NCBI GenBank assembly: GCA_040218445.1
Contig: JAVJRK010000008.1
Span: 35,090 to 99,089, forward strand
Reading direction: 5' to 3'
Length of the DNA: 64,000 nucleotides
Source: UBA1479 sp040218445
GTDB taxonomy: Bacteria; Pseudomonadota; Alphaproteobacteria; Rhodospirillales; Casp-alpha2
Numbering within the stretch: the first letter of the stretch is position 1; each line of letters opens with the position of its first letter. The notes under the pieces were generated by a model that was given only the letters and a program-made list of their open reading frames with translations, did not search any database and was not told where the DNA came from. The translations under genes and the position numbers were made by a program. Positions 15,686-23,683 of this stretch are shown here, piece by piece.

Positions 15686-16879
15686 ATGCCTTTCACACCT
15701 GCCTCTCCCGCGCTCAAACGTTTCACTGTCCTTGATCTGACCCGCGTCCGTTCCGGCCCCACCTGCGTCCGGCAATTGGCGGACTGGGGCGCCAACGTCA
15801 TCAAGATCGAGTTACCGGAAGCCCTGGATGCCGCCGAAGGCCCGGGCGGGCCCCGGCATGGTTCGGACTTTCAGAACCTGCATCGCAACAAGCGCGCCCT
15901 GACCCTCAATCTAAAATCCCCGGAAGGCCTGGCCGTGCTTAAGCGCCTCGTCGAAAAGGCCGATGTCATCGTCGAAAACTTCCGGCCCGACGTTAAGGAC
16001 CGGCTGGGTATCGACTATGAAAGCCTGTATGCCATCAATCCGCAGCTGGTCTATGCCTCGATCTCGGGCTTCGGACAGGACGGCCCCTACGCCAAACGCC
16101 CCGGCTTCGATCAGATCGCCCAGGGCATGGGCGGGCTGATGTCGATCACCGGACGTCCGGGCGAAGGACCGATGCGGGTCGGTATTCCGATCGCGGACCT
16201 GACCGCCGGATTGTATTGCGCCCTGGGGATCATGGTCGCCCTTCTCGCCCGCGAGGAAATCGGTGAAGGCCAGTGGGTGCAGACATCCCTTCTGCAATCT
16301 CAGATCGCCATGCTCGACTTCCAGGCCACGCGCTGGCTGGTCAATGGCGAAATTCCGCCCCAAGCCGGCAACAACCATCCCACCGCCATTCCGACCGGCG
16401 TATTCGAAACCGCCGATGGCCACATCAATCTTGCCGTCACGGGCCAGGTAATCTGGGAACGGTTCTGCCGCTCTGTCGATGCGGAGCACTGGATCGAGCA
16501 TCCGGATTACAAGACGTCCACCCTGCGGTCCCAGAACCGCGACGCACTGGGCGATGAAATCAACGAGATTCTGCGCACCGCCGACAGTGCCACCTGGATC
16601 GAGCGCTTCAATGAAACAGGCGTGCCCTGCGGCCCGATCAACACGATCGACAAGGTTTTCGCCGACCCTCAGGTCCAACACCTGGAAATGGCGCAAACCG
16701 TCACATCGAAGGCGCTTGGGGACCTCAATCTCGTCGCCCAGCCGATCAAGATGAACAAAACGCCAAGCGTCTTAAAAGTGGCGCCGCCGGAACGGAGCGA
16801 GCATTCCGACGAAATTCTTCAGGAATTCGGCTACTCTTCAGACGAAATCACCGAGCTTAAGAACGCAGGCATCGTGTAA
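15686..16879 (+). CDS. Class III CoA-transferase (CaiB/BaiF family)
   Basis: A 397-residue protein with the family order: N-terminal FTVLDLTRVRSGPTCVRQLADWGANVIKIE split over residues 13-43, NKRALTLNLKSPEG (68-81), VIVENFRPDV (94-103), and the Asp that forms the acyl anhydride intermediate at about residue 171 in GIPIADLTAG. Class III enzymes move CoA between carboxylic acids without a ping-pong release of free CoA. GGAG lies seven bases before the ATG. It begins the plus-strand pair with the crotonase at 16956 and is divergent from the FCD regulator; activation of the acid imported by TctABC is the likely role. Confidence 0.88.
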   Translation: MPFTPASPALKRFTVLDLTRVRSGPTCVRQLADWGANVIKIELPEALDAAEGPGGPRHGSDFQNLHRNKRALTLNLKSPEGLAVLKRLVEKADVIVENFRPDVKDRLGIDYESLYAINPQLVYASISGFGQDGPYAKRPGFDQIAQGMGGLMSITGRPGEGPMRVGIPIADLTAGLYCALGIMVALLAREEIGEGQWVQTSLLQSQIAMLDFQATRWLVNGEIPPQAGNNHPTAIPTGVFETADGHINLAVTGQVIWERFCRSVDAEHWIEHPDYKTSTLRSQNRDALGDEINEILRTADSATWIERFNETGVPCGPINTIDKVFADPQVQHLEMAQTVTSKALGDLNLVAQPIKMNKTPSVLKVAPPERSEHSDEILQEFGYSSDEITELKNAGIV

Positions 16880-16955
16880 CCCCGCACGACCGCCGCACAG
16901 CCGCACAACCGCACCGGCTGACGTTATCATTCCCCTGGATGTAAGGACTTCCCCG

Positions 16956-17786
16956 ATGTCGACAACCACCCCGGAAACTGAAATCGATGCCGATCTCGCC
17001 GCACAGGCAGGCGAGGATATTCTCTATGAAGTTCGTGACAATATCGGCTTTTTGACCTTCAACCGCCCGCAAGCACGCAACGCCATGACATTTGCCATGT
17101 ACGAACGCATGGCCCAAATCTGCGTCGAAGCCGGTGAGAAGCGGGATATCCGGGCACTTGTTCTGACCGGTGCCGGCGAAAAGGCCTTTGCCGCTGGAAC
17201 GGACATGTCCCAATTCCGCGCGTTCGAAACCGAACAAGACGCGCTGGCCTATGAAGCGCGTATCGACCGGACGCTCGGCGCGCTCGAACGCTGCCGCATT
17301 CCCACGATCGCCGCCATCCGCGGCGCCTGTGCGGGCGGTGGCGCCGGTATCGCCGCATGCTGTGACCTTCGTATCGCGGCACGGCCGTCGCGCTTCGGGT
17401 TTCCCGTCGCGCGCACCTTGGGCAATTGCCTATCCATGATGAACTTCGCCAGACTGGTCGACCTTATCGGCACGGCCCGCGCCAAGGATCTGATTTTCCG
17501 GGCCCGCATGATCGAAGCCCCGGAAGTGCTCGATTGCGGGTTTATCACCGAGATGGTGGAAACACCGGAAGAAGTCGCCCCACGGGCCGAGGAAATCGCC
17601 CGCCAAATCACCGAATATGCGCCGCTGACTTTGTATGCCGCCAAAGAGGCCCTTCGCCGCCTGCGTCCGGAGTTGCCTGCTGGCGGGGGGCGCGATCTTC
17701 TGCTGATGTGCTACATGAGCGAGGATTTTCGCGAAGGCATGGACGCATTTTTGAGCAAGCGTCCGCCGAACTTCAAAGGTCAGTAA
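16956..17786 (+). CDS. Enoyl-CoA hydratase/isomerase family protein (crotonase)
   Basis: A 276-residue crotonase-fold protein. The oxyanion-hole segments are clear: EKAFAAGTDMSQF (about residues 72-84) and RGACAGGGAGIAACCDLRIA (about 112-131). The usual Glu of the PExxxG segment is replaced: the stretch reads FGFPVARTLGNCLS, so the classical two-Glu hydratase chemistry is not assured and isomerase, hydrolase or lyase activity is possible. AAGGA precedes the ATG. It follows the CoA-transferase by 76 bp and probably acts on the thioester that enzyme makes, in the manner of CaiB and CaiD. Confidence 0.8.
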   Translation: MSTTTPETEIDADLAAQAGEDILYEVRDNIGFLTFNRPQARNAMTFAMYERMAQICVEAGEKRDIRALVLTGAGEKAFAAGTDMSQFRAFETEQDALAYEARIDRTLGALERCRIPTIAAIRGACAGGGAGIAACCDLRIAARPSRFGFPVARTLGNCLSMMNFARLVDLIGTARAKDLIFRARMIEAPEVLDCGFITEMVETPEEVAPRAEEIARQITEYAPLTLYAAKEALRRLRPELPAGGGRDLLLMCYMSEDFREGMDAFLSKRPPNFKGQ

Positions 17787-17833
17787 GCACGCGTATACCC
17801 CCGGCAGGATAAGCCGGACGTAAGTCGCCCGGT

Positions 17834-19063
17834 TTACTGCGCCGCCGCCTTGGCCGCCGCCTGTTCCTTGCGGCGGACGGAACGCAGCCATAATGCCGAC
17901 AGCAGAATGACCAGGATGACCGGCAGCATCGCATAGTTCACCCAGGCCCAGCCGAAGAAGTGATAAACGCTTCCCGCCATGAGCGAGGAACAAGCCAATC
18001 CCGTGAACAACAGGAAATCGTTGGTGCCCTGCACCTTGGCCCGTTCGGCCGGCGAATGAACTTCGGTGACCAGGATCGTGCCGCCGGTAAAGGTGAAGTT
18101 CCAGCCCACCCCCAGCAGGATCAGCGCCGCCATGAAATGCGCGAAGGTAATGCCGTTCAGCGCGACCAGCACCGAGCACAGAAGAATAAACGCGCCCGTC
18201 GCGATGATGCGGACCACGCCGAATTTCCGGATCAGATGGCCGGTCAGAAAACCCGGCAGGAACATGCCGACCACATGCCATTGAATGACCAGTTTGATGT
18301 TCTCGTGGGAGAACACGACGGTCTTAAGCGTTTCCATGGTGATCGGCGTGACGACCATCAGGAAATTCATCACCACATAGCCGAACAGCGCCGCGATCAG
18401 GGCGACGATGAACGTGGGCGAGACCATGATGGCTGAAAGGGGCCGGCCCGTATCTTCATATTCCTGCTGCGTCAACCGGGGAAATTCCCCGAACAGGATG
18501 ATGATACCGGAAAGACCGTAAAAAGCCGCCAGCATCCAGAACGCCCCCTGGAACGGAACCGCCGAAATCCAGCCCTTGGCCAGCAGGGCCGTTTCGGGCC
18601 CGACGACCGCGCCGACGACGCTCATGGCGATGACGATGGAAACGCTTTTTTCCTTCAGATGTTCCGGGGCGACTTCCGCCGCGGCAAAGCGGTACTGCTG
18701 GGCGAAGGCGCTGTAAAAGCCGGAAATCAAAATCCCCACACTGAACAGGATGAAACTGTCCATGGCCACGGCCTGAGCCGCGATCATGGCCCCGGCACAG
18801 CCGATGGCAGAGCCGAACGCGAACCCCCATTTGCGCCCCCAGGCCCGCATCAAAAAGGCCGCAGGCAAGGTGCCCAACGCCGTGCCGACCAGCATCATGG
18901 TGACCGGCACCGTGGCATAGGTCAGGTTTTTGCCCAGCATGGCGATGGCGACCAGGGAGGCCGCGAAGAATGTCAGAGTCCGGCCGCTGAAGAACAGCGC
19001 CTGACACAGCGACAGGATGACGACGTTTTTAGAACTTTGGGGGAAGTCGGAAGAATTGGTCAT
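17834..19063 (-). CDS. Major facilitator superfamily transporter
   Basis: A 409-residue protein with 12 predicted helices in two halves and a central cytoplasmic loop (about residues 195-215). The motif-A-like stretch is RAWGRKWGF between helices 2 and 3, and RKFGVVRII in the second half. The start at 19063 is chosen because an upstream frame from 19102 adds residues without hydrophobic or ribosome-site support; neither start has a strong site. The gene converges on the crotonase. Substrate unknown; an organic acid linked to the surrounding CoA pathway is a guess. Confidence 0.8.
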   Translation of the reverse strand: MTNSSDFPQSSKNVVILSLCQALFFSGRTLTFFAASLVAIAMLGKNLTYATVPVTMMLVGTALGTLPAAFLMRAWGRKWGFAFGSAIGCAGAMIAAQAVAMDSFILFSVGILISGFYSAFAQQYRFAAAEVAPEHLKEKSVSIVIAMSVVGAVVGPETALLAKGWISAVPFQGAFWMLAAFYGLSGIIILFGEFPRLTQQEYEDTGRPLSAIMVSPTFIVALIAALFGYVVMNFLMVVTPITMETLKTVVFSHENIKLVIQWHVVGMFLPGFLTGHLIRKFGVVRIIATGAFILLCSVLVALNGITFAHFMAALILLGVGWNFTFTGGTILVTEVHSPAERAKVQGTNDFLLFTGLACSSLMAGSVYHFFGWAWVNYAMLPVILVILLSALWLRSVRRKEQAAAKAAAQ

Positions 19064-19145
19064 GGCAAAGCCATACGGGACCCCGCGCACCGATACAAGC
19101 ATTCGTAAAAAATATAATGTGCGTGGCGCGGATGCGGCGGCTTAC

Positions 19146-19671
19146 TTAATCCTCCGCTGCCTTCAACGCCGCTTCGCCCCAGGCAGCCGTCGGCGGAACG
19201 GCCGTCGCCCCTCGATTGGCCGCCGAGGCCGCGTAGGCATCCTGCCGAAGCGTGTTGATCGAACCGAGCGGTTCATGCGCCGCGAGGCAATTCCACGGAC
19301 TGAAGGTCAGCGCCTCGCCAAGCGCAATCGTGTCCGCGACATCCTGTGGCGGTATCTCCAAGGTACCGACCACGTGGACCGGGCTTTTCCACGCCATACG
19401 GGCGTCGTCCAATGGATCACTCTCCAACACCCGCGGCTGCAGGCAGAGCTCGAACCGGACCGGCCTCGATCCCCTGCCGGATCCATTCCTCGCCTACCGC
19501 CGTGTCGTGTTTCGACAATTCTGCGATGACCGCATCGGCTTCAGGATCACCGATACGGGTTGCCGCCACATAACGCTCGGCAAGCTCGCGATCAACGAGA
19601 GCCGCTCTGTCATAGCCGCTAAGGTAGGCAGTCGGTATTGAGAGCGCTTCCGAGATTGAACCGACCTCGTT
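19146..19671 (-). pseudogene. Broken catalase-family gene, C-terminal fragment with frameshift
   Basis: The frame 19430-19146 encodes about 95 residues resembling the C-terminus of the small catalase-like (SrpA-type) haem proteins: HVVGTLEIPPQDV, then LTFSPWNCLAAHEPLGSINTLRQ. Upstream coding continues in another frame (ending GEEWIRQGIEAG) back to a stop at 19672-19674; the two frames join smoothly if one base is gained or lost near 19470. The haem-binding N-terminal and central parts are missing. This is therefore a 5'-truncated and frameshifted remnant. The family assignment of the upstream-frame part is less sure than that of the C-terminal part. Confidence 0.55.
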
Positions 19672-19775
19672 TTACCCAAACATTACATGCACGAATTGAT
19701 TTTTCCTGATCGGATGAGGCGGAAAGACGTTAGCACAAGTTTTTGGCCCACACATAAGGCCATCTCCTTATTCCG

Positions 19776-20519
19776 CTACTTCTTGCCCGCTGCCTTCAAC
19801 GCCGCCTCACGGTAGGCCGTGATCCGCTCTTTCAGGCCGGGAACAGAGGCCGTGCGCGCGATATCAGCCATGTCTGCATCGCGCATGTCGGTCACGGTCA
19901 CGCGGAACAAGTCCGCGGTTGCCTGGGGGCTCAGTGTTTTGGCCGATCCCCCGGCTTCGTCGACCAATTGCGACCAAGCATCATCGTCCACGACATCCGT
20001 GGCGAACCCCAGGGCCAAGGCTTCGTCGGCACCAAAAGTCAGGCCCGAGTTCTGGATGCGGCGCGCTTCGTCCTCGCCGACCCGGACCTTGAGCCGCCGC
20101 GTACCCAGCACGATCCCGAATCCCAGCCCCGGCATGCGGAAAGACGTACCGGGGGCCGCCACCCGCCGACTGCAGGCGCAGAACAGATCGGCCCCCGCAC
20201 CGAACACCCGCCCGTGGGCCAAGGCCAAGGTCGGCACCGGTGCGTGATAAACCGCCTGCAGTAGGGTTTCGATGCGGATCAGGCGGTGAACCAGATCGCC
20301 ATCCGTGACATCCGCCAGGTCCGACAAATCGAAGCCGGAACAGAAGCTTTTACCTTCCCCCTGCAGAACCAGAAGCCGCGTGCCGTCACCCGCGGCGTTT
20401 TCGACGGCGACAAGCAGGTCTTCGACCAGGGCCGGACCCAGGGCATTTGCCTTGTCGGTACGGTTCAGGGTAACCCGCGTGATTCCGTCCGTACGGGTGA
20501 TGATCAGGGTGTCGGGCAT
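19776..20519 (-). CDS. Enoyl-CoA hydratase/isomerase family protein (crotonase)
   Basis: A 247-residue crotonase-fold protein starting MPDTLIITRTDGITRVTLNR. The start at 20519 is preferred to the open frame from 20687 because the family N-terminus begins here and AGAGG lies nine bases upstream. Oxyanion-hole segments GKSFCSGFDLSDL and HGRVFGAGADLFCACSRRVA are present. As in the crotonase at 16956 the PE motif is altered (FRMPGLGFG), so hydratase activity should not be assumed. It is divergent from the SDR at 20692. Confidence 0.82.
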   Translation of the reverse strand: MPDTLIITRTDGITRVTLNRTDKANALGPALVEDLLVAVENAAGDGTRLLVLQGEGKSFCSGFDLSDLADVTDGDLVHRLIRIETLLQAVYHAPVPTLALAHGRVFGAGADLFCACSRRVAAPGTSFRMPGLGFGIVLGTRRLKVRVGEDEARRIQNSGLTFGADEALALGFATDVVDDDAWSQLVDEAGGSAKTLSPQATADLFRVTVTDMRDADMADIARTASVPGLKERITAYREAALKAAGKK

Positions 20520-20691
20520 AAGGGCGGCCTCTTTGTTGTTTTGATCCGAAGGGGACAATCGTGGAAATTGCCGTGCCCGGCAACCGCTTTCGCCCTGCGA
20601 AACCCGTTCGCCCCGCATCTGTTCAGGGCACGGCAAATCCGCTAAACGGGTCCGGTCCTTAGAAAACATGCCTTGATGGGAGATCAATCAA

Positions 20692-21411
20692 ATGGCGGAA
20701 CAATGCGTGGTCGTCACCGGCGGCAGCAGCGGCATCGGCCGTGCCTGTGTGGAAACTCTTGCCGCCCGCGGCACCAAGGTCGTCAGCCTGGACCGCACCC
20801 CCGGCCCGCTTGTTGATAATGAAACCTTCATGGAGATCGATCTCTATGATCACGCCAGGATCGAACAGGTTTTCGCCGACATCGCCGCCGATTTCGACAT
20901 CGTCGGCCTGGTCAATAACGCCGGCATGTCGTTGGCCAAACCTTTGGAAGACACCACCCCGGAAGATTTCGACAAGGTCGTTCCCCTGAACATGGTCGCA
21001 CCCGCCCTCTGCGCGAAATTCGCCGCCGAAAATATGAAGCAGGCGGGTTGGGGGCGGATCGTCAATATTTCCAGCCGGGTCATCCTGGGCAAGGAACTGC
21101 GCACCGTCTATGCCGCGACCAAGGGCGGCATCGCGGCCATGGCCAAGGTCTGGGCGTTGGAACTGGCGGAACACGGCATTACCGTCAACGCCATCGCCCC
21201 CGGCCCAATCGCGACCAAGTTGTTCAACGACGTCAATCCGCCGGGCAGCCCCCGAACCCAGAAGATCATCGACGGCGTGCCGGTCAAGCGTCTGGGCACG
21301 CCCGAAGATATCGCCAATGCGGCGGCGTTCTTTTTGAACAAGGACAGCGGGTTCATCACGGGCCAGACCTTGTTCGTCTGCGGCGGCATGACCGTGGGAA
21401 GCGCTCAGTAA
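20692..21411 (+). CDS. Short-chain dehydrogenase/reductase (3-oxoacyl-ACP reductase-like)
   Basis: A 239-residue classical SDR. The cofactor motif TGGSSGIG is at residues 9-16, the NNAG motif follows near 78, and the active site is SS followed by YAATKGG (Tyr and Lys four apart, about residues 141-145). The C-terminal GFITGQTLFVCGGM is typical. GGGAG lies upstream of the ATG. Acid residues after the second beta strand (LDRTPG) suggest NAD preference. It is divergent from a crotonase and could oxidise or reduce a 3-hydroxy/3-oxoacyl intermediate of the same pathway. Confidence 0.85.
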   Translation: MAEQCVVVTGGSSGIGRACVETLAARGTKVVSLDRTPGPLVDNETFMEIDLYDHARIEQVFADIAADFDIVGLVNNAGMSLAKPLEDTTPEDFDKVVPLNMVAPALCAKFAAENMKQAGWGRIVNISSRVILGKELRTVYAATKGGIAAMAKVWALELAEHGITVNAIAPGPIATKLFNDVNPPGSPRTQKIIDGVPVKRLGTPEDIANAAAFFLNKDSGFITGQTLFVCGGMTVGSAQ

Positions 21412-21518
21412 CGAATCACTGTAACGCGGGCGAAACAGCACTGGCACTCGGCCGCGTTTTCCGTCACAACACCTCCTCCTCTCTTCCCCGGCTTTCAGAA
21501 TAAAAAAGGAGCACGTGC

Positions 21519-22226
21519 ATGACCTCGATCCTGGTTTTGGGTTTTCTCATTGGGATACGTCATGCGTTCGAGCCCGACCACCTTGCCGCCGTGACCGCGA
21601 TGGTGACGGGCAAGACCTCGTTGCGTCAGACATTACGCCAAGGTGCCGTCTGGGGCCTGGGGCATACGACAACCCTGTTCCTGGTTTGCGGCGCCGTGAT
21701 CTACATGGAAACGGCGATTTCCGATTGGACCGCGCGCATGATGGAAGCCGCCGTTGGCGTGCTGCTGGTCGGATTGGGGTTGGAAGTCCTGCGCCGCCTG
21801 ATCCGCGACCGCGTCCATTTTCATGCCCACCGCCACGGTGACGGCAACGTCCATTTTCATGCCCATTCCCACAAGGGCGAAGCCAAACAAGCGATACACC
21901 CCCGCGACCACGACCATGAGCACCCCCATCGGGGCAGCTTCCCGCTGCGCTTTTTCGTGGTCGGCCTGATGCACGGCATGGCGGGGTCGGCGGCCCTGGC
22001 CGTCATGACGGCGCAGACCACGGCGTCGCCCTGGTTGGCACTTGGCTATGTCGCCTTGTTCGGGATCGGATCGATGGTCGGCATGGCGCTGTTTTCCGCT
22101 GCCATTACCTTACCTTTGCGCGGGGCGCGGTCGCTGACCTGGGCCCATAACGGCCTGCAAACGGCGATCGGCCTGTTGACCGTCGGCCTGGGTGTGACGA
22201 CCGTGGTAACGTCCCTGTTCGTTTGA
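21519..22226 (+). CDS. Nickel/cobalt permease (NicO/UreH-like)
   Basis: A 235-residue membrane protein with about six helices. The first helix carries HAFEPDH at residues 15-21, the HX4DH signature of nickel/cobalt permeases. A histidine-rich cytosolic loop (HFHAHRHGDGNVHFHAHSHKG and DHDHEHPH, about residues 92-140, with gaps between the clusters) fits metal loading. A second conserved segment is GLMHGMAGSAAL. AAGGAG precedes the start. No urease or hydrogenase genes are in the window, so the user of the metal is unknown; cobalt for B12 is also possible. Confidence 0.85.
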   Translation: MTSILVLGFLIGIRHAFEPDHLAAVTAMVTGKTSLRQTLRQGAVWGLGHTTTLFLVCGAVIYMETAISDWTARMMEAAVGVLLVGLGLEVLRRLIRDRVHFHAHRHGDGNVHFHAHSHKGEAKQAIHPRDHDHEHPHRGSFPLRFFVVGLMHGMAGSAALAVMTAQTTASPWLALGYVALFGIGSMVGMALFSAAITLPLRGARSLTWAHNGLQTAIGLLTVGLGVTTVVTSLFV

Positions 22227-22246
22227 TTATGCGCCCCCGGTTGCCG

Positions 22247-23683
22247 TCATCCGTTGGATGAAAACGGCACCTCGGGCTGTCCATCGATAAGCGCCGCTGC
22301 CACAGGTGCGGGCAGGACTGCCCCGTCGCGCAGGCCCGCAAAAACTTCGCCCACACCGATCAAGACCGGCCCGTCGCCTGCTTCCAGCGCCTGCCCGGCA
22401 AGATAGCCCAATGTGCGGACCTCGCGGGTTTCATTCACCCTGCTGACATTACTCAGGACAACCACCGGCGTTCCCGGTGCGCGACCCTGTTCAATCAAGC
22501 GCCGGGCCAGAACCCCGGCCGTCCGCCCGGCCATATAGACCATCAGCGTCGTTGCCGGATCGGCCAGCCCCCGCCAATCCAGATCGTCGGGCAGGCCGCC
22601 CGCACGGCCATGGCCGGTCACGAACCGGACCGAGCGCGCATGATCGCGGTGGGTCAGCGACACGCCCAGCGCCGACGCCGCCCCCAAGGCCGCAGTAATG
22701 CCCGGCACCACATCGACCGCGATGCCCTGGGCGCGCAGTTCCTCAATCTCTTCACCGGCGCGGCCGAACACCATGGGGTCGCCCGATTTCAGGCGCACCA
22801 CCTGTTTGCCTTGACTCGCCAATTTGATCATCAGGCCGTTGATTTCTTCCTGGCGGCAGGACGGCCGGTTGCCGCGCTTGCCGACCAGAAGGCGCTTAGC
22901 CTCGCGCCGGGCCAGTTCCAGAACCTCGTCGGATACCAGGTCGTCGTACAGAATAACGTCGGCTGCCTGCAGGGCACGCATGGCCTTGAGCGTCAAAAGT
23001 TCCGCATCACCCGGCCCGGCACCGACAAGGGTCACGCGGCCGGGGGCGCCCGCATCACGGATGGAAAGGTCGCGCGGGTCCATGACCTGTTCGGGGGCGG
23101 GGTGATCCGGTTCGGCAAAGGCACGTTCCGCCTGGGTGCGCCAGTAAATACGGCGGCGGGCGGCTTCGGGCATGAAATCGCGCACCCGGTCGCGCAGCAT
23201 GCGGGCGGCGGCGGCCCAGCGCGCGATGCCCGGTGGCAACAAGGTTTCGATCCGACGGCGGATGGCTTGGCCCAGCACGGGGGCCGCCCCGGCCGTGGAG
23301 ATGCCGATCACCACGGGCGAACGGTTGACCACGGCGCCAAAGGAAAAATCACAATAATCAGGCCGGTCGATGATGTTGACGGGCACGCCCGCGCCACGTG
23401 CGGCAGCAGCCAGTTGGGCGGCCTGTTCCACATCGCCCGCATCGGCCACGGCCAAGGCAGACCCCCGCAGGTCATCCCGGCCCCACAGACGGCCATCGGT
23501 CATGCGGATGACCTCGGCCCCGGCGGCGGCAATCAATTCGGTCTTCCAATCGGCGGCATCCGTTCCCCCCCAAACAACCACCCTGCGGCCGTTCAGGTCA
23601 TGAAACAGCGGCAGAACGGCCAGGGGGGCCGGGGCACCCGCGCGGCGTTCCTCGGGCTTGCGATGGGGCCTTCCACCATCCAT
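22247..23683 (-). CDS. cysG: CysG: sirohaem synthase (uroporphyrinogen-III methyltransferase fused to precorrin-2 dehydrogenase/ferrochelatase)
   Basis: A 478-residue fusion. Residues 20-210 form the dehydrogenase/chelatase part (GVPVNIIDRPDYCDF, SPVVIGISTAGAAPVLGQ); residues 218-465 form the SAM-dependent methyltransferase (VTLVGAGPGDAELLT, DVILYDDLV, LKSGDPMVFGRAGEE). It makes sirohaem, the prosthetic group of NirB, which explains its place as the last gene of the nitrate operon. Its ATG overlaps the nasA stop (TGATG). The glycine-rich NAD motif reads WGGTDAADWK instead of the usual GGGxVAxxK, a departure worth noting, though the fold looks intact. Confidence 0.9.
   Translation of the reverse strand: MDGGRPHRKPEERRAGAPAPLAVLPLFHDLNGRRVVVWGGTDAADWKTELIAAAGAEVIRMTDGRLWGRDDLRGSALAVADAGDVEQAAQLAAAARGAGVPVNIIDRPDYCDFSFGAVVNRSPVVIGISTAGAAPVLGQAIRRRIETLLPPGIARWAAAARMLRDRVRDFMPEAARRRIYWRTQAERAFAEPDHPAPEQVMDPRDLSIRDAGAPGRVTLVGAGPGDAELLTLKAMRALQAADVILYDDLVSDEVLELARREAKRLLVGKRGNRPSCRQEEINGLMIKLASQGKQVVRLKSGDPMVFGRAGEEIEELRAQGIAVDVVPGITAALGAASALGVSLTHRDHARSVRFVTGHGRAGGLPDDLDWRGLADPATTLMVYMAGRTAGVLARRLIEQGRAPGTPVVVLSNVSRVNETREVRTLGYLAGQALEAGDGPVLIGVGEVFAGLRDGAVLPAPVAAALIDGQPEVPFSSNG

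Noticed and set aside
16880..16955. CCGCAC-type short direct repeats between the CoA-transferase and crotonase genes
   Set aside because: Three imperfect hexamers in GC-rich sequence, too short to separate from chance.
17801..17817. CCGGC/GCCGG stem between the crotonase and MFS genes as a terminator
   Set aside because: Only five pairs and no T tract on either strand.
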